From contig NC_089182.1 in the NCBI RefSeq assembly GCF_947507565.1, positions 3,100,001-3,164,000 on the forward strand: a DNA stretch of 64,000 nt. The letters run 5' to 3'. The stretch comes from Oscarella lobularis (taxonomy: Eukaryota > Porifera > Homoscleromorpha > Homosclerophorida > Oscarellidae). The position numbers and the translations under genes were made by a program. Of this stretch, positions 12,503 through 25,155 are shown one piece after another. Position 1 is the stretch's first letter. Every line of letters begins with the position of its first letter. The notes below the pieces were generated by a model. The model made no database searches and was not told the origin of the DNA. It was given only the letters and a program-made list of their open reading frames with translations.

Positions 12503-13639
12503 CTAAAATTCAAAACCGAGTTTGAGAATTTGATCTTCGAGAGTGAACTCCGTTTTGGGATCGTGCGTTTTGGTGAGTCGTCGCATCAAATCGAGATAGC
12601 GTCTCTCGGCGTCCTCCTCTCCGTCGATCATATCTTCATCGTCCCCGTCTATGCAATCGCTCTCTACTAGAGCAACTCCCCTACGCGGACGACCCCTTGG
12701 TCTCGGCTCCTCGAGTATCAACTCGTTAGGAAAGCCAAGACGAGCATCTTTGGACCCGAAATGACTCCTAATACCTTTGATGAGATCCTTCACAAAGGAA
12801 TAGCCTCTCTGTATAATGAGCCGTCGTTCCTTGAGAGGTCTAGAGCTATGAATGAGAGCGGCGGCAACCTGCGACGCTCGATCCACTTCCTCTTTACTCC
12901 ACAAAGGCAAGTGAGCCTCCATAGCGTCGTGCAGAAAATTGTCGATGACGTAGGCAACAGAGACGGGCATATTGGAGCAAATTTCGACAAACTCGTGCAA
13001 GAGAATGATCAGCTCGCGACTCACCACCGGCCCGTAGTGATCTTCCGCGAGCTGAATATCCACGAGTTGATGGAGATAGGAAGACGCTTTCTCTTCCAAC
13101 GAACTGAGATCGTCTGCCTTCATTTGACCCTTCACTTGACGAATGCGCTGTATAGCCAAAGCATCAAGCATAAACGAAAGCTGATCACTGCCCTTATAGA
13201 GTCAAAAGCCCCCAATAAAAATCAGAGGAATTGCATACGTGTACGTGCTCACTTGGGACGGAGGTGAGGGTGGTTTTCCGAGTCGTTCCCTGGCTTTCTT
13301 CTCCGCTTCGTGTTTCAACGCCTTCAGCTTTCCCACCGGATAGATGTCGACGTTGCGATCGACGTCTTCGTGACAATTCGAGCAGAGCCAGATGCCGTTT
13401 CGAACGCTCTTGCGCTCTTCGCTCGGCATCTTTTCGTCGTAGCGCGGTCCGCCGGACGCCGCCGCCGCTATGTGAGCCGCTTGGCCGACGTTCGTTGCTT
13501 TCCATTCGTTGCCGCTCGGTCCAAACGTCGGCGCATCGCAAATGGAGCAGTGGCCGCCGGCACGACGGTATAGAGTTTGCACGGTCTTCGCAGTGAAGTT
13601 GTCCTCCCTCATGGGCTCGAGTAGTCGTCGTGTAAACAC
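12503..13639 (-). CDS. HNH nuclease-domain protein with AT-hook
   Basis: Two exons, 13253-13639 and 12503-13192, join in phase 0 with a GTGAGC donor. The 358-residue product begins with an HNH module at residues about 30-105: CSICD, then GQAAHIAAAASGGPR, then NGIWLCSNCHEDVDRN. This arrangement of paired Cys-x2-Cys ligands with AAHI and WLCxNCH is the form common in bacterial restriction/defence HNH enzymes. The second exon encodes a helical region of about 150 residues that I do not recognise, then an AT-hook-like RPRGRPRRG and an acidic stretch (DGDDEDMIDGEEDAE). An AT-hook suggests binding to AT-rich DNA in the nucleus. Catalytic activity is not shown. The intron and base composition argue that this is a resident gene and not bacterial contamination. 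Confidence 0.8.
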
Positions 13640-13749
13640 TTAACGTACGTTACGTTTTCAAACCGACGGACCCAGGGACACCCACTGGGACGGACAAATG
13701 CTAAAATCAAGCTAAAACAAACAATGTCTCAGAATGTTCAATAGTAGGC

Positions 13750-15294
13750 CTAAACGTCCTCGTCAGCGTACAAGACATCAACACGCTTCCACTCGCGAAT
13801 GAATTCCGCAGATGACGGCCTGTTTTCCGGTTTATCATCCCAACATTTCTCCATCAAACGCCGCACCGGACCAGTGACAATAGCCTCCGTGCTTGGACGC
13901 ACTCCTTTGCAAACGTCTGCTTCAAGTTGTCGAAGGTTATAGTCGTAATAGGGCTCGTCCTCTGTAACGACTTCAAAGAGAACGATAGAGAACGAATAGA
14001 CATCGGCTTTGAGGAGGGCCTGAACTGACAGACGGTCACCACGAAGAACTTCGGGCGCCGAATATCGCGGAGTACCGCGACCGTAATTGGACATCGATGT
14101 CTCGACGTTGCTCTTCATCAAGCTCAGGCCAAAGTCGCTCAACTTTGCATTGCCCTCCTTATCCAGAAGCACGTTCTCGCTTTTGACGTCACAGTGCGCA
14201 ATGGGCGCAGGATGACGCGAGTGAAGATAATCTAATCCGGTGGCTACTTGCTCGACGATCTTCACCTTTTTGCTCTCTTCAATACGGAAGCTGTCGTCAT
14301 TACCGTAGCTGAGAAAAATGGCCCGATAAAGACTGCGCTCCATCGCCTCCATGACGATTCCCACCTTGTCTTCGTCCATGACGACTCCGTACATGTGTAC
14401 GATGTGAGAACTGTCGTCAAGCGAGGCCAAGATCTTCGCTTCCGAAAGAAAATCGTCCCTCAATCGTCGCGTCAAATTTTGCTTATGGAATTGCTTGTAG
14501 GCAATCCAACGACCCTTCCACAGGCCTCCATATACCTTCCCAAATCCGCCACTGCCAAGAGCCTTATCAGAGAGCTTGAGCTCGTCGTACGGAATCAACC
14601 ACTGTCCAGACTCGGCGGGTGGAGAGTCCTCCTCCGTAGATTCCGATTGATACTGTCGTTCTTGGAGCTGTATGTCCATCTGCCTGAACATTTCCACCAA
14701 ATCATCGTGAAAGCTGTCTGCTCCTATCCTCTCGTCAGCTCTTTCTGCAGCTTTTCTTCGTCGAGGCGGTATCACCTTTCCTGCGCGACCCAGTTTTCGA
14801 TTCTGCTTGTTGTCCACGTAGCGACGCGGTTCACAACTTGAAGGAGTCGAAGCCGAAGAATCGATGCTTCGATTTCCGTCCGCGTGCACCACGTGCGAAC
14901 CGAGCGGCTTTCCCACGCGTCCTTCGCGACGATTGAAAGCGGTGTCGGCGTACACTTTCGAAGACGCTGACGAGGTGGACGACGTGGTAACACTTCCGTC
15001 TTTGTGCTGAACGTGAGAGCCCACCTGCTTTCCTAAAGATCTGGTTACCTGCGTGGGTTTGCCTCGGTCCTACCTACCAACACGGCCGATCGATCTATTC
15101 ATCGCATTGTCGACGTAAGCGCGCGATGATGACGACGTGGAAGAACGACTACTGCTGCCACTATATGACGACGAAGAGGCAGACGAGCCGCCGCCGCCCG
15201 ATTTCGAAACAACGTGCGTTCCGTATGCGGCTCCAACCCGGCCAAGAGATCTGTTGTAAGAGTTGTCGACGTACGATCCGCCGCGGCGAGACAT
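13750..15294 (-). CDS. TKL-type protein kinase with N-terminal YVDN...GRVG repeats
   Basis: Two exons, 15078-15294 and 13750-15032, start at MSRRGGSYVDN. The 499-residue product starts with four copies of a short motif, Y-[VA]-D-x3-NR-x2-GR-[VA]-G. Three are followed by a G-[ST]-HV-[VQ] segment, and serine-rich linkers separate them. A kinase domain covers about residues 215-490, with all core motifs intact: GSGGFGKVYGG loop, lysine in WIAYKQF, HCDVKSENVLL catalytic loop, DFGLSLM and APEV. The HCDVKxxN loop and overall pattern are of the tyrosine-kinase-like group (RIPK/MLK/LRRK relatives). No membrane segment or death domain is visible. A cytosolic signalling kinase activated through the repeat region is plausible, but its partner is unknown. 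Confidence 0.88.
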
Positions 15295-15510
15295 TGTGAA
15301 GAAGGCTGTGAAGAGCGCGACTGGGCTGGAAAGAAACTGACGGGATAACGAACAGGTGCGCATGTCAAATTATGTTGTGGCGCGGTGGGTTGGCCTTAGT
15401 ACTCATGTTCTCATTCAAGATTTCAACCGAGGTCCAGAAAGCGCAATTACGAGACTTGTGATGTCCTATTATTTAAAAATCATTCAACTTATTCTTTCTG
15501 TGTAAAAATT

Positions 15511-16787
15511 CTAATCTCGAAAGCCAAGTTCCGAAACCTTTCTTTGGGCCCACTGCATCACAACCATGCTTGAGCCATTTGCTAGAAAGCTTCGAATACT
15601 GCCTGGACCAAGACCTCGATAGAGACCAGAAAGGCCGCCCTTTTCCCTGACAGTCAATTTCATTCTTCTCCAAAGTGACATTTTCCTAAGACTTTCCTTA
15701 AAATCGTGTACTCCTAATGAATTAAAACACAAACCCTCCGTATCCTGCTTGGACCTGAGACTTCATATTTTCAAATGGCCACACTAGCCACCAAGCGCCT
15801 CTGTGTGCAAACAGTAAAGAAATTGCATCATAATTTCAAGGCATTCATGCGTACGTTGCTGCCACTCCAGAAATCAAAAATGGTCCCAAAGTAGTCTTGA
15901 ACAAATCAGGCTGAGTTCGACGAAGATAGTCAACAGTGATGAAATAGCTCGTCATGAGTCCAGCAGTTCGTATCCAGGTAACCCCAAAACCCTTTGAGAA
16001 GCAATAGCTAAGTAAAGAAATGCAATAACACTCCTATTAGTAGCACCTGATACAAATGCCGAACATCCCAAGCTTGACCCGTCTGTCGTCTAACCTGAGC
16101 AAGAAAAAATCAGCACACAGCAATCGCATCTTAAGAAGCTACTTTCGCATATTCCAAAGGCGTTTCAATTATAGATCTCGACGTTGCCGCCAGAAGACCC
16201 CCTATAATAACCCGCCTGCGTCATAAAAAAGCAATAATACGAGTGAAATTTCTGCTACACATCGAAACGTTACTAACAATTGCAATCCCTGCAGAACAGG
16301 CAGAGCCATTTCGGACGCAAACGTACCGTCCATGTACGTGTATCTGCATCCACGAAAGGGTAATCAAGATCTATGCAGTCTAGCGTAATGCGACAAACGT
16401 ACGCCGCTTCAAAAACAGCGAATTGCACGGACCGAAATATTCCGGATCCCATCAGTGGTGGCATGGCACCTCTGCAGAAAATCGACACCTAGGTCTAAGG
16501 AACGAACAAAGGGGCCTCTCTACCGATAGAGACCACGAATCCCGTCTCGCTGCAGCGTTTTCGTGAACGACTGGAACATGGTCGTTCGTTCGAATCCCGC
16601 CTGCGCCTGCATCTTTGTCTTGATCGTGTCGAACGGATGACCGACGACGACGCTTGTCGTTCCATAGAGAATTCCAACTGGAATTGATCGATGGAGTATA
16701 ATAACGCTGTTCTAATATTTGTGCTGTACCTCCGAGACCAATAAAACCCTCCTTCACCCAGTGTGTCCGCTGTTCGTTGTGCGTCAT
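15511..16787 (-). CDS. mitochondrial carrier family (SLC25) protein
   Basis: Nine exons chain in frame: 16730-16787, 16524-16677, 16327-16471, 16278-16288, 16143-16215, then ones near 16050-16095, 15860-16010, 15735-15800 and 15511-15710. SLC25 proteins exchange solutes across the inner mitochondrial membrane using three repeats with a Px[DE]xx[KR] motif. Repeat 1 has HPFDTIKTKMQ, repeat 2 TPLEYAKVRRQTG, repeat 3 WPFENMKSQVQ. The total of about 280 residues fits the family. The product ends QWAQRKVSELGFRD. The substrate cannot be read from the motifs. An 11-base exon between 16278 and 16288 restores the frame (see findings). Confidence 0.87.
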
Positions 16788-17148
16788 CGGTCATCGGTCA
16801 TTGGAATTGCCCGTACAGACACTTCCAAACTTCCAAACTTCCAAACACAATGTATTTATTGCTCAATACAGTGCTAGAAACAAAAGAAGCAGGTTAACAA
16901 CAATGGTAATATGTAATAAGAAAAGTATTGTCAGTGCAACTAGAGACGCAACACTTTCGACACAATCTAATGGCTAACAAATTTCAATCAATTAATTATT
17001 AGAGCCCAATTTTGGCACCGCTTCTTCTCAGGAGAGGGATATAGAATCTATTCAATAAAAAATTCGTCTAGTACGGCCCCACGGCGATCATTACGACGTC
17101 AGATTAGGACTACCCTGAAAAACAAATAGAAAACTCTCCTCCTTTTAT
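16788..17148. other. intergenic: 5' flank of SLC25 gene and 3' flank of the KANK-like gene
   Basis: This stretch lies between two minus-strand genes. Short direct repeats sit just upstream of the carrier start (CATCGGT twice) and at 16818-16845 (three copies of CTTCCAAA). A possible AATAAA for the upstream gene overlaps its stop at 17143. Nothing else is supported. Confidence 0.6.
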
Positions 17149-20100
17149 TTACATAAGCTTTATTACTTTTCGGTCAAGAGTAGGACTCATATACACCATG
17201 TGAGCATAGAGGAGAGTCGCTATTCCTTCGTGAGGAGTCTCCATGGCAATCTGCAAGGCTGTGCTACCATCCTGTGTAAGAGAGAAGAAAAAAATTAATA
17301 AATATTGATCTTAGCCACACGTTTCTTACATTATCCTTAGCACTGACGTTGCAGCTCGGCTGCGCCAGGAGAAGACGCGCGATTTCCTCGTGACCGTGCT
17401 CGCAGGCGCACATCAACGCCGTCGATCCGTCCATGTCCTGCACGGAAGCGTCGGCGCGCGCAGCGAGAAGGAGTCGAACGACTTCGACGTTGCCGTGGGT
17501 GACGGCGAGCATCAAAGCCGTCTGGCCATCCTAAAAACAGGACAAAAATGAGGATAGAAGTAGAGCGCAATTTCTGTTGCATACTCGCGATGCTTGAACG
17601 TTCACGTCGCCGTACAAGTAGAGTTTTCGAAGCACTCTTCTGTCGGTGTGTCCGCCGATTTCGACGGGTGCTGACAGCATGATTGGAGTGTAGCCACCCT
17701 GAAGCACGCATTTGCCGCCGAGTAAACACCCTCGGCTTTTTTGTTCTTACCGCATTTTGAAGATCGACGTCGCAATACTGGGTATCAAGCAGAATTTCAA
17801 CTGACGGGAAGTTTGAGTTCGAGACCAAGTAGTGCAATGCTGTATTGCCCTAAAACGCGCGAGGCTGGCATATCGATCTCTCGTATCTACGATTTTCACT
17901 CACGTTGCCGTCAGTGCAGTTGATAACAAATTTGAGTAGACTGTGTGAGAATTGAGCCAACGCCTTTACCCATTTCTTCAAGTCCGGTTCCGAGCACTGT
18001 GCCGTGCTAGTCAGCGTAAACCAGTGACGCTTAATCGTATTCACATTGGAAATCTGAAAAAGAAAATATTGTATCTTTTTGAACGGTACCGCGTACTCCT
18101 CTCACTTCAGTTGTCGTTTCAGGCTTCTTTTCTTTCTCCAACATTTCCGCCGCGTCAATGCAAGCCTGTCTCAACGCTGGACTAAGTCCTGCGGCTACAG
18201 CAAAATCCCTATACACAAAAGCAACGTTACTGAAGACAAGAGTATATACATATATACACGTCGTCCAACTCACTCTCGTCCCTCAGAATCTTCGTCTGGA
18301 TTGGGCAAAAACGAGAGTCGTTTCGGCAAGCGATCCAACTCGCCCCGCGCGGCTTCGTCCGTTCGTTGACGCCGTCGCAAAATCACTTCGCCATTTTCGG
18401 TCGTCTTCATTCCGCCGCCGGTCGGCGACGTCGGCGACTCTCGTCTCACGCGCGCCAGTTCATCCTGCAATTCCTCAAGTCGAGTCTCTAGCTCTTTGAT
18501 TCGACCGCCGAGCGCCGTCACCACGCCGCGTTCCGGCGTAGACGCTCTTCGTTTCGAACTTTTCGTCGTCGAAGTCGCCGCCGCCGCCGCCGCCGCTGCC
18601 TTGGAAGATGCCCCGGCACCTTTCAACTTATTGATTTCGCTCTGCAACACTTCGTTTTCCTTCAGCAATTCGGCGACGTGAGCTTCCAAGCTGACGCACT
18701 CCGTCTTGAGATTCTCCGCCTGTTCAGCGCGTCGAATCGCCACCTCTTCGTTCTTTCGAAGCGTCTTGATCTTCTCCGTCTGCTCCTCGATCTTCCGACG
18801 ATCTTTCTCGCGTCGGCTCTGCAATTTATTGTTCTCCTCCTCGAGCTCGAGAACCAAATCGTTCAGATGTACGAGATCCTTCGATTCCTCCTTCATCTGT
18901 CGTTGACTGGTGCCGTAATCGTCGAGTCGCTTCTGCAATTGCTGATTGTCCTTCTCCAGCTCCGCTATGACTTGTTTCAGCGAGGCAATGTCCTGAGCGC
19001 CGCGTTCGGCGTGATCTTGCTTGTCCTGATCGACCAATAGCATGAGGTTTTGATTGGCTAGTTTCAATTCGCGAACGTCGGAGACGAGATACTCGCGATC
19101 CTGACCCAGTTCCTGATTCTTCTGCTTCCAAACGGCGATTTCGAGTTCGAGTTCGCGAATTTCTCTGTGTAACATTTTCACTTCGCCTTCGAAGCTCTTC
19201 ACTTCCTTCTGCTTGAATTTCACTTGTTCCTGAAGCAGGGGCACCTGTTTGCTGTGCAATTTCTGCACGGATATCTCGTCCTGTAAGTCGTCGACTTGCA
19301 TTTCGAGAGTGCGACACTTTTTCGCCAAATCTATCGCCTCTTGCGCTCTGACGTCGGACAATTGCTTCTGCTGCTGAATGACGGGCAATTGCTGTTCGTA
19401 ATCTTGCAGTTTCCATTCTAATTGAGCCTTCTCTTGATCCAATTCCTTGATGTCTTCCATGCGACTCGTGAGCGACTCGAGTTTCTTTCTCAACGTCTTG
19501 TTCTCCTCCTGCAATTTCGAATTTTTCTCCGTAATCGCCGGAATGCTCTTCTCCATTTCGTCGATCACTATCTGAATCTGACGATTCTCCGCGCGCGATT
19601 GGCTCACCGACTCCTCGAGAAGCTTCACCTTGTCCTTCATCAGTCGATTCTCCGATCGAAGCAACTCGACCTCGTCGGCGTCCAACAGACCAGAGCGCGA
19701 CTCGGGCCAAGCGCTACGCTCCACCGTAACGACCGAATTCGAACTCTTCTCCGCTTCCGCCACTAATTCCTTCACCTTCGCCTCTAGTTCAGTAACCGTT
19801 CGTTCTTTTGTTTTCAGAAGCGTTTCTTTCTCGGCTAAAGCGCGCTCGTTTTCGGCGAGGCGCTTCGCATTCGCCGCCTCCGCTTCCTCGATGGTCTTCT
19901 TCAGCTCGCCGATTACGCGATCCTGCGCCTCTTTCGTTTTGCGCGCGTCTTCGCTCGCTTCGGCCTTCTCCGATCTCAGGCTAGTCATTTGATCGTCGGC
20001 CGCTTCGGTCTCCTTCTGCAGGCTGACGATTTTCGATCGCGCCTCGCGTAGATCCTCGCGAAGCGCCGCATTGGAGTCCTGCAATTGTCTCAACTGTTTC

Positions 20101-23100
20101 TCGCTGTCGCGTAGCGACTTCGAGACGACGTCGAGCTCGTCTCCCGTTCCTTTCAAATCGGCGAGACGACGTTCGAGATCGCGTTTCTCTTCGTCTAAAT
20201 CGGCTCTCGCCTTTCGCGTCTCGTCGAGGTCGGTTTTGAGTCGCGCGCTCTCGTCGCCCAGTCCGGACAGATTGATGTTGAGCAGCTGAACTTGACCCTC
20301 CAAATCCAATTTCTCCTTCTCCAACACGAGCGACTCCTCTTTCATCTTCGGAATCGTTTCGTCTTCGTACTGCTGCAAGCGTCGTCGCATGTCGACGTTT
20401 TTCTCCTGCAACAGTCGCATCGTCTCGCGCTGTTCGCCGGTCAATTGAACGGCCTTCGCCTGCGCCGACGCCAGTTCGTCGACACGCTCCTCGAGCGTCG
20501 TCTTCGCTTCCGTCAAGTCGGAATTCTCGCGCTCCAAATCGCCAACGCGTCCGGAAACGCTGTATAGACTCGTCGTCAATTGCGTTATTTCGACGTCCTT
20601 TTCGCTTAGCGACGCGTCCAGTTCGTCGCAACGCTTCGCCAACTGATCGGCTCTCTCGCTCTCCTTGCGCATGTCGTCGACCCGACTCTCCAATTCGACG
20701 ACACTTCGTCGCGTTTCGTCGTAATCCCTCCTGACGTCGTTCGACTCTTTCTCTCGAACGACGATCTTTTCGCTGAGCACTTTCACCTCCTCCGTCATTC
20801 GTTCGCACTTGATTGCCGCCTCGTTTTTCTCGCGCTTTTCCTTGTCCAACTGCTGCGCCAATCGCTCGACGTCGTCCTTCAGTTCGGCATTCGTTTTCTC
20901 CTCAATCAAAAGTCGTCCTTCGCTCGCGCTCAACTGAACTTGCAAATCGTCGACCGTTTCCCGAAGTCGTCTCGTCTCCTCGCTCGCCGCCGGCAACTCG
21001 CTTTGAAGCTCGTCGATTCGATTCTGAAGCTGTTCGATGCGCAATTCGCGCTGCGCTATTTCCGATCCGAACGCCAATTCCTTCTCCCTCAGCAGCCGAT
21101 CGTGCTCCAATCCCAAACGATCCCACTCCGCTTCTCGCGTCGCCAACGTCTCGCGCACCTCCTTCACCCGATCGCCCAAGCGATCGATCTCGGCTTCGTG
21201 GGCCGCTCGAACTCTCTCGAACTCGCTCGCCAGCGCGTCCTTTTCCTTCGTCGCCTTTCGCAGCTCGTCCTCGCCGACGATCGCACGTTCGAGCGCTCGT
21301 CGTCGTTCGGCGTCGACGCGCACGACGTCCGACTCCTTCTCCGCAATCGTCTCCGTCAACTGTCGTCGTTCCTCGTCGAACGCGCGTCGTTCGCTCTCGA
21401 AGGCGACGCCCGTTGCGACGTCGGCTCGCAATCGCGACGCTTCCTCTTCGAGTTCGGCGCACTGGTTACGCGTCGTCGCCAGCAGTTTCTGCAACTCGTC
21501 GCATTTCTGCGTCTTCTCGGCGTTCACCTCCTCCAAATAGTTGAAATGTTCGTCCATCGCTTGGCGTCGTTCCTCGACCACGTTCTCGACGTCTGTCAAC
21601 TGCCGCTGAAATTTCTCCTGCACGGCGAGTATGACCTCCTGCTCCTTCAGCTCCAACGCCAATCGATGTTTCTCGTCCGACGTCGACTCCAAGATGTGAA
21701 GTCGACTTTCAAGCACGCGTTTCTCGCTCTGCAACGTCTGCACTTCGTCCTTGAGATCGTTCACCAACGCTTCGCCGTCGTTGACGTCGACTTTGAGCTC
21801 GGCCGACTGCTGCTCTTCCAGCTTGAGAGCGCGCAACACGCGATCGACTTCGTGCTGAATGTTCTTATTCTGTTCCTCGGCGTCTTTCGCCTTCTGCCAC
21901 AGAAGACTATTCTCCACGCGAAGACCGCGAACCGTTTCGAGCAATTCGTGCTTCTCGATGGCGAGCTGTTCGTTCTCCGTTCCCAGCGACGTCACCGAAC
22001 GACTCTCGTTGTGAAGACGACGCTCGAGCGACGCCAATTCCTCGACGTAATCGTGCATTTTCGCCTGAGCGGCGTCGAGTTCGCCCTTCGCTACCTTGTA
22101 CGCGCATCGCGTCTGCTCCTGATCGCGCTCGAGCATCACGCAGCGCGACTCCAACGACTGGAGTCGACTCTGCGTCTCCTCGATCACTTCGGCCGCGTGG
22201 GCGACGCTGTCAACTTGCGAGTCGGGCAGGCCGCACGTACGCTGCAATTCGGTCATGCGAACGAAGACGTCGTCTAAGGCGTCGCGCAGCGAACGAAGTT
22301 CCGTCACTTCGGCTTCCGTCTCGCGCAGTCGCGTCGTCGTTTCGCTCAGCGTCGCGTTCAGCGCGTCGACGCGCTTCTTTTCCGACGCCAATTCGACCGT
22401 CGCTTTTTCGTCGATCGTCGCCTTTCGTCGCTCCATCAATAGTCGCCGATTTTGCTGCTTCAGACGATTATTCTCGGCCGACAATTGTTCCTTTTCCACG
22501 CCCATTTCGCGCGTAACACTCTGCAATTGGCCGCCGAGCGATTGACGCTCCTCCGCCAAAATCGTCTTCAAGTTGTTCACCGACTGGGCGAGTCCGGCGC
22601 ACTCGCCACGCAGACGTTCAACCGTCTTTTTCAATTTCATATTCTCGTCCATCAATTTGATTTGATACGCGGAGCCGGTCGCACTGCTCTCCGGCGACGT
22701 CATCATCATCCCCGAGCTATCGAGCGACGAAAAGCTGCCGGACGGCGTCGAAACGAGCGGACTCGCCGATCTCGCGGGACTCTGCGCGGTGACGGCGGCG
22801 GCAAATTGCTGCTGTTGCTGTTGCTGAAGAGCGACGACCTGCGCTTCGAGTCGTCGTTTGTCCTCTTCGAGTCGTCCGAGCTGGGTTTTGAGTTTGGGAA
22901 TTGCTTTCACCTGCTGTTCCGATTCCTTCCACTTCGCTATAGCGCTGTCGGCGACTTGCGTGAGAAGCGTCGCGTCGGTCGAGTTCTTCTGAAGACGTCG
23001 GACGTCCTTTTCGAGTGCGACGTTTCGCGCGCGAACTTCGCGCAATTCGCGTCGGATTTCGTCGTCGCCGGATCGTCGCTTGAGCGTGCTCTCGCCGGCC

Positions 23101-24760
23101 GTTCGCCACTTTTCTAGTTCGTCGAGAAGCTCCGCATTTCGACTCTCCAACTCCTTCAGTTGAATCTGAACGACGTCCTGCGCCTGTTTCTCGGGAAAAC
23201 CGCGCGCTTTCTGACCGAGCACGAGGCCGAATTGTCGCTCTCGCTTCAGCGCGCGATTCTCGTCCTCCAGTTCAACGACGCGCTGTTGAAGCTCGGGAAT
23301 GCGCCGATTCTCGTCCTGTAGCAATTGCAGACTGACCATACTCGACGACATCGACTTCTTCGCCCCTTTCGACCAATCGCGAACGCCGCCGCCGCCGCCG
23401 CTGCCTTCGACGCCGCTCTCCAAATTCAACCGCAACTCCTGTTTCTCCATCTCCAACGCGCCCACCTGATGCCTCAACGCCGGAAGGACCTTGTTCTCCG
23501 ACTCCAGCATCTGTATTCGAGCCAAAAGCGCGTCCATTTCCGCGCGTATGTCGTTCACGACCGCCGTCGGAATGTTACGCAGCGACGGAAACGGCGACGT
23601 CGACATGGAATCCGTACTCGGCGACGGCGACGATTCGTAATGAGAGCCGCCGCCGCCGCCGACGAGCGGACTTTGCTTTACGTCGCGTCGCTCTTCGTCC
23701 GTACCTAATTCCGATATAAAAAAATCGCTTCCCATGGAAACGGAACGTCGTAGAGCCGCTTTTGCTTCCTCCGCTTTCGGCTTGTTCTTTTTTCGTCGTA
23801 CGACGCCGCCCGCGTCGTCGCCGCTTTTCGTCGCCACGAGCGCGGCGGCCAGATGGGTCATTCGTTCCGGACTGGCACTGTGACTTTGTCGTTCGGCTTT
23901 TAGACGCGGCGAGCCGTCGGCTACGGTGATGACGGGAGCAAATTGATCGGGACGTCGGATTGGCTTTGGCGGAGGTTGCTTCTTTCTGCCGCCGCCGCCG
24001 CCGTCAGACGACCGCATATCCATTTCAGCAAAGGCGGGATTCATAAACATAAATGGCTACAAAGGAAAAAAATTATTTATTGACGCGATCACGTGATATC
24101 AATAAAAATGAATTATATTATAGACCCAAATATATTGCGTATATTTTTTCTCCCCCGCGCGCCGTCCCCCTTCCGGTGCAAAGGAAATCTCACCTCGGAC
24201 TCTTTCCTCTCGTCGTCGGGCCCACTATCCGACGAGCTATCCTCGTCCTCGTCTTCGTCATCGTCGCCTTCGTCGACCGATTGTCGACGCAGAGCGACGA
24301 TCTGCTTCGTAATCGCCTTGATTTCCATGGCCGTTTCCTCTCGCGATCCTTTGGCATCGCGACTCGCGACCGGCGGCGGCGGCGGCGGCGGCGCTGCCGC
24401 CTGCGTCTGTGCTTCCTTTCCGTTCGTCTTGATCGTCGCTGCGTCGTCGTTCTTCGAAACGACGGCGGTGGCGGCGGCGGCGGCGCGCGCAACGTCGCCT
24501 GTGAGATCGTCGAGAGACGCTACGGAGTCGGAGAGATTTCCCTTGCCGCCGAATCGGCCCGAATCGACGGCGTCGGCGCGAAAGACGTTCGATCCCGGCG
24601 TGAAGTCGGCCGCCGGCGCGTTCGCCATTGCCAAGCGGCGACCGACATCGTCTTTCGGCTGGTCGTCTTTCTTTTTCTTGCTGCTCTTTCGGCTGAATTT
24701 CTGACGGAGGACGGAACGAACGCTGCTGCGCTTCGTTTCGCCGCCTGGCTTGCTTGACAT
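17149..24760 (-). CDS. giant coiled-coil protein with KANK-type C-terminal ankyrin domain
   Basis: Eight exons chain perfectly in frame: 24194-24760, 18274-24056 (one 5.8-kb exon), 18106-18208, 17904-18053, 17751-17849, 17585-17698, 17330-17530 and 17149-17271, giving about 2,379 residues. The N-terminal 250 residues are basic and low complexity. About 1,700 residues of continuous heptad coiled coil follow. The C-terminus matches the KANK ankyrin module closely: a helical cap with [15 protein letters not shown], then [57 protein letters not shown] and [11 protein letters not shown]. KANKs act at the cortex, near adhesions, and bind kinesin KIF21A through these ankyrins. I see no N-terminal KN (talin-binding) motif. 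Vertebrate KANKs have about 850-1,350 residues with only a short coil. Confidence 0.9.
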
Positions 24761-25155
24761 TTCGTCCGAGGAGTGCGAAACGGCGTTGACGTTTGTCTGA
24801 CGGATTGGTCTTTGTGTCCGAGTACGCGTGCGCCGTTTCGCCTACGGGCAGGACAAAGGGGGCCCCACTTATATCCGGTCTCCAAAATTAGGCTTTTTCT
24901 GTTTCACTGCATTGTTATGGACTAAGAAAGTAAGCAGAAATGTCAGCAGTGCTGCGGCAGATGAATTGTTAATTATTGCCATCAGGTGCAATTAGAAAAG
25001 TTCACGTGAGATGTCCAGAGAAGGTTCTAAATTCCGTACCGTACGAACTTCTGCATTTTGGTTTAGAAAAGATGTTAATTCTAAAGATAGATAGTACATG
25101 ATTGCAAAGTAAACATGCATGCCATTACATCAGTACCACCTACACCGGCCCGATG
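24761..25155. other. intergenic: 5' flank of KANK-like gene and 3' flank of receptor phosphatase
   Basis: Nearly 400 bases lie between two minus-strand genes. The left half next to the KANK-like start is GC-rich. The right half is AT-rich, as expected for the 3' untranslated part of the phosphatase gene. No further gene is supported. Confidence 0.6.

Noticed and set aside
20813-22277. Long open frames on plus opposite the coiled-coil exon
   Set aside because: Codon bias of the minus-strand coil leaves antisense frames open. They lack family features and overlap a convincing protein.
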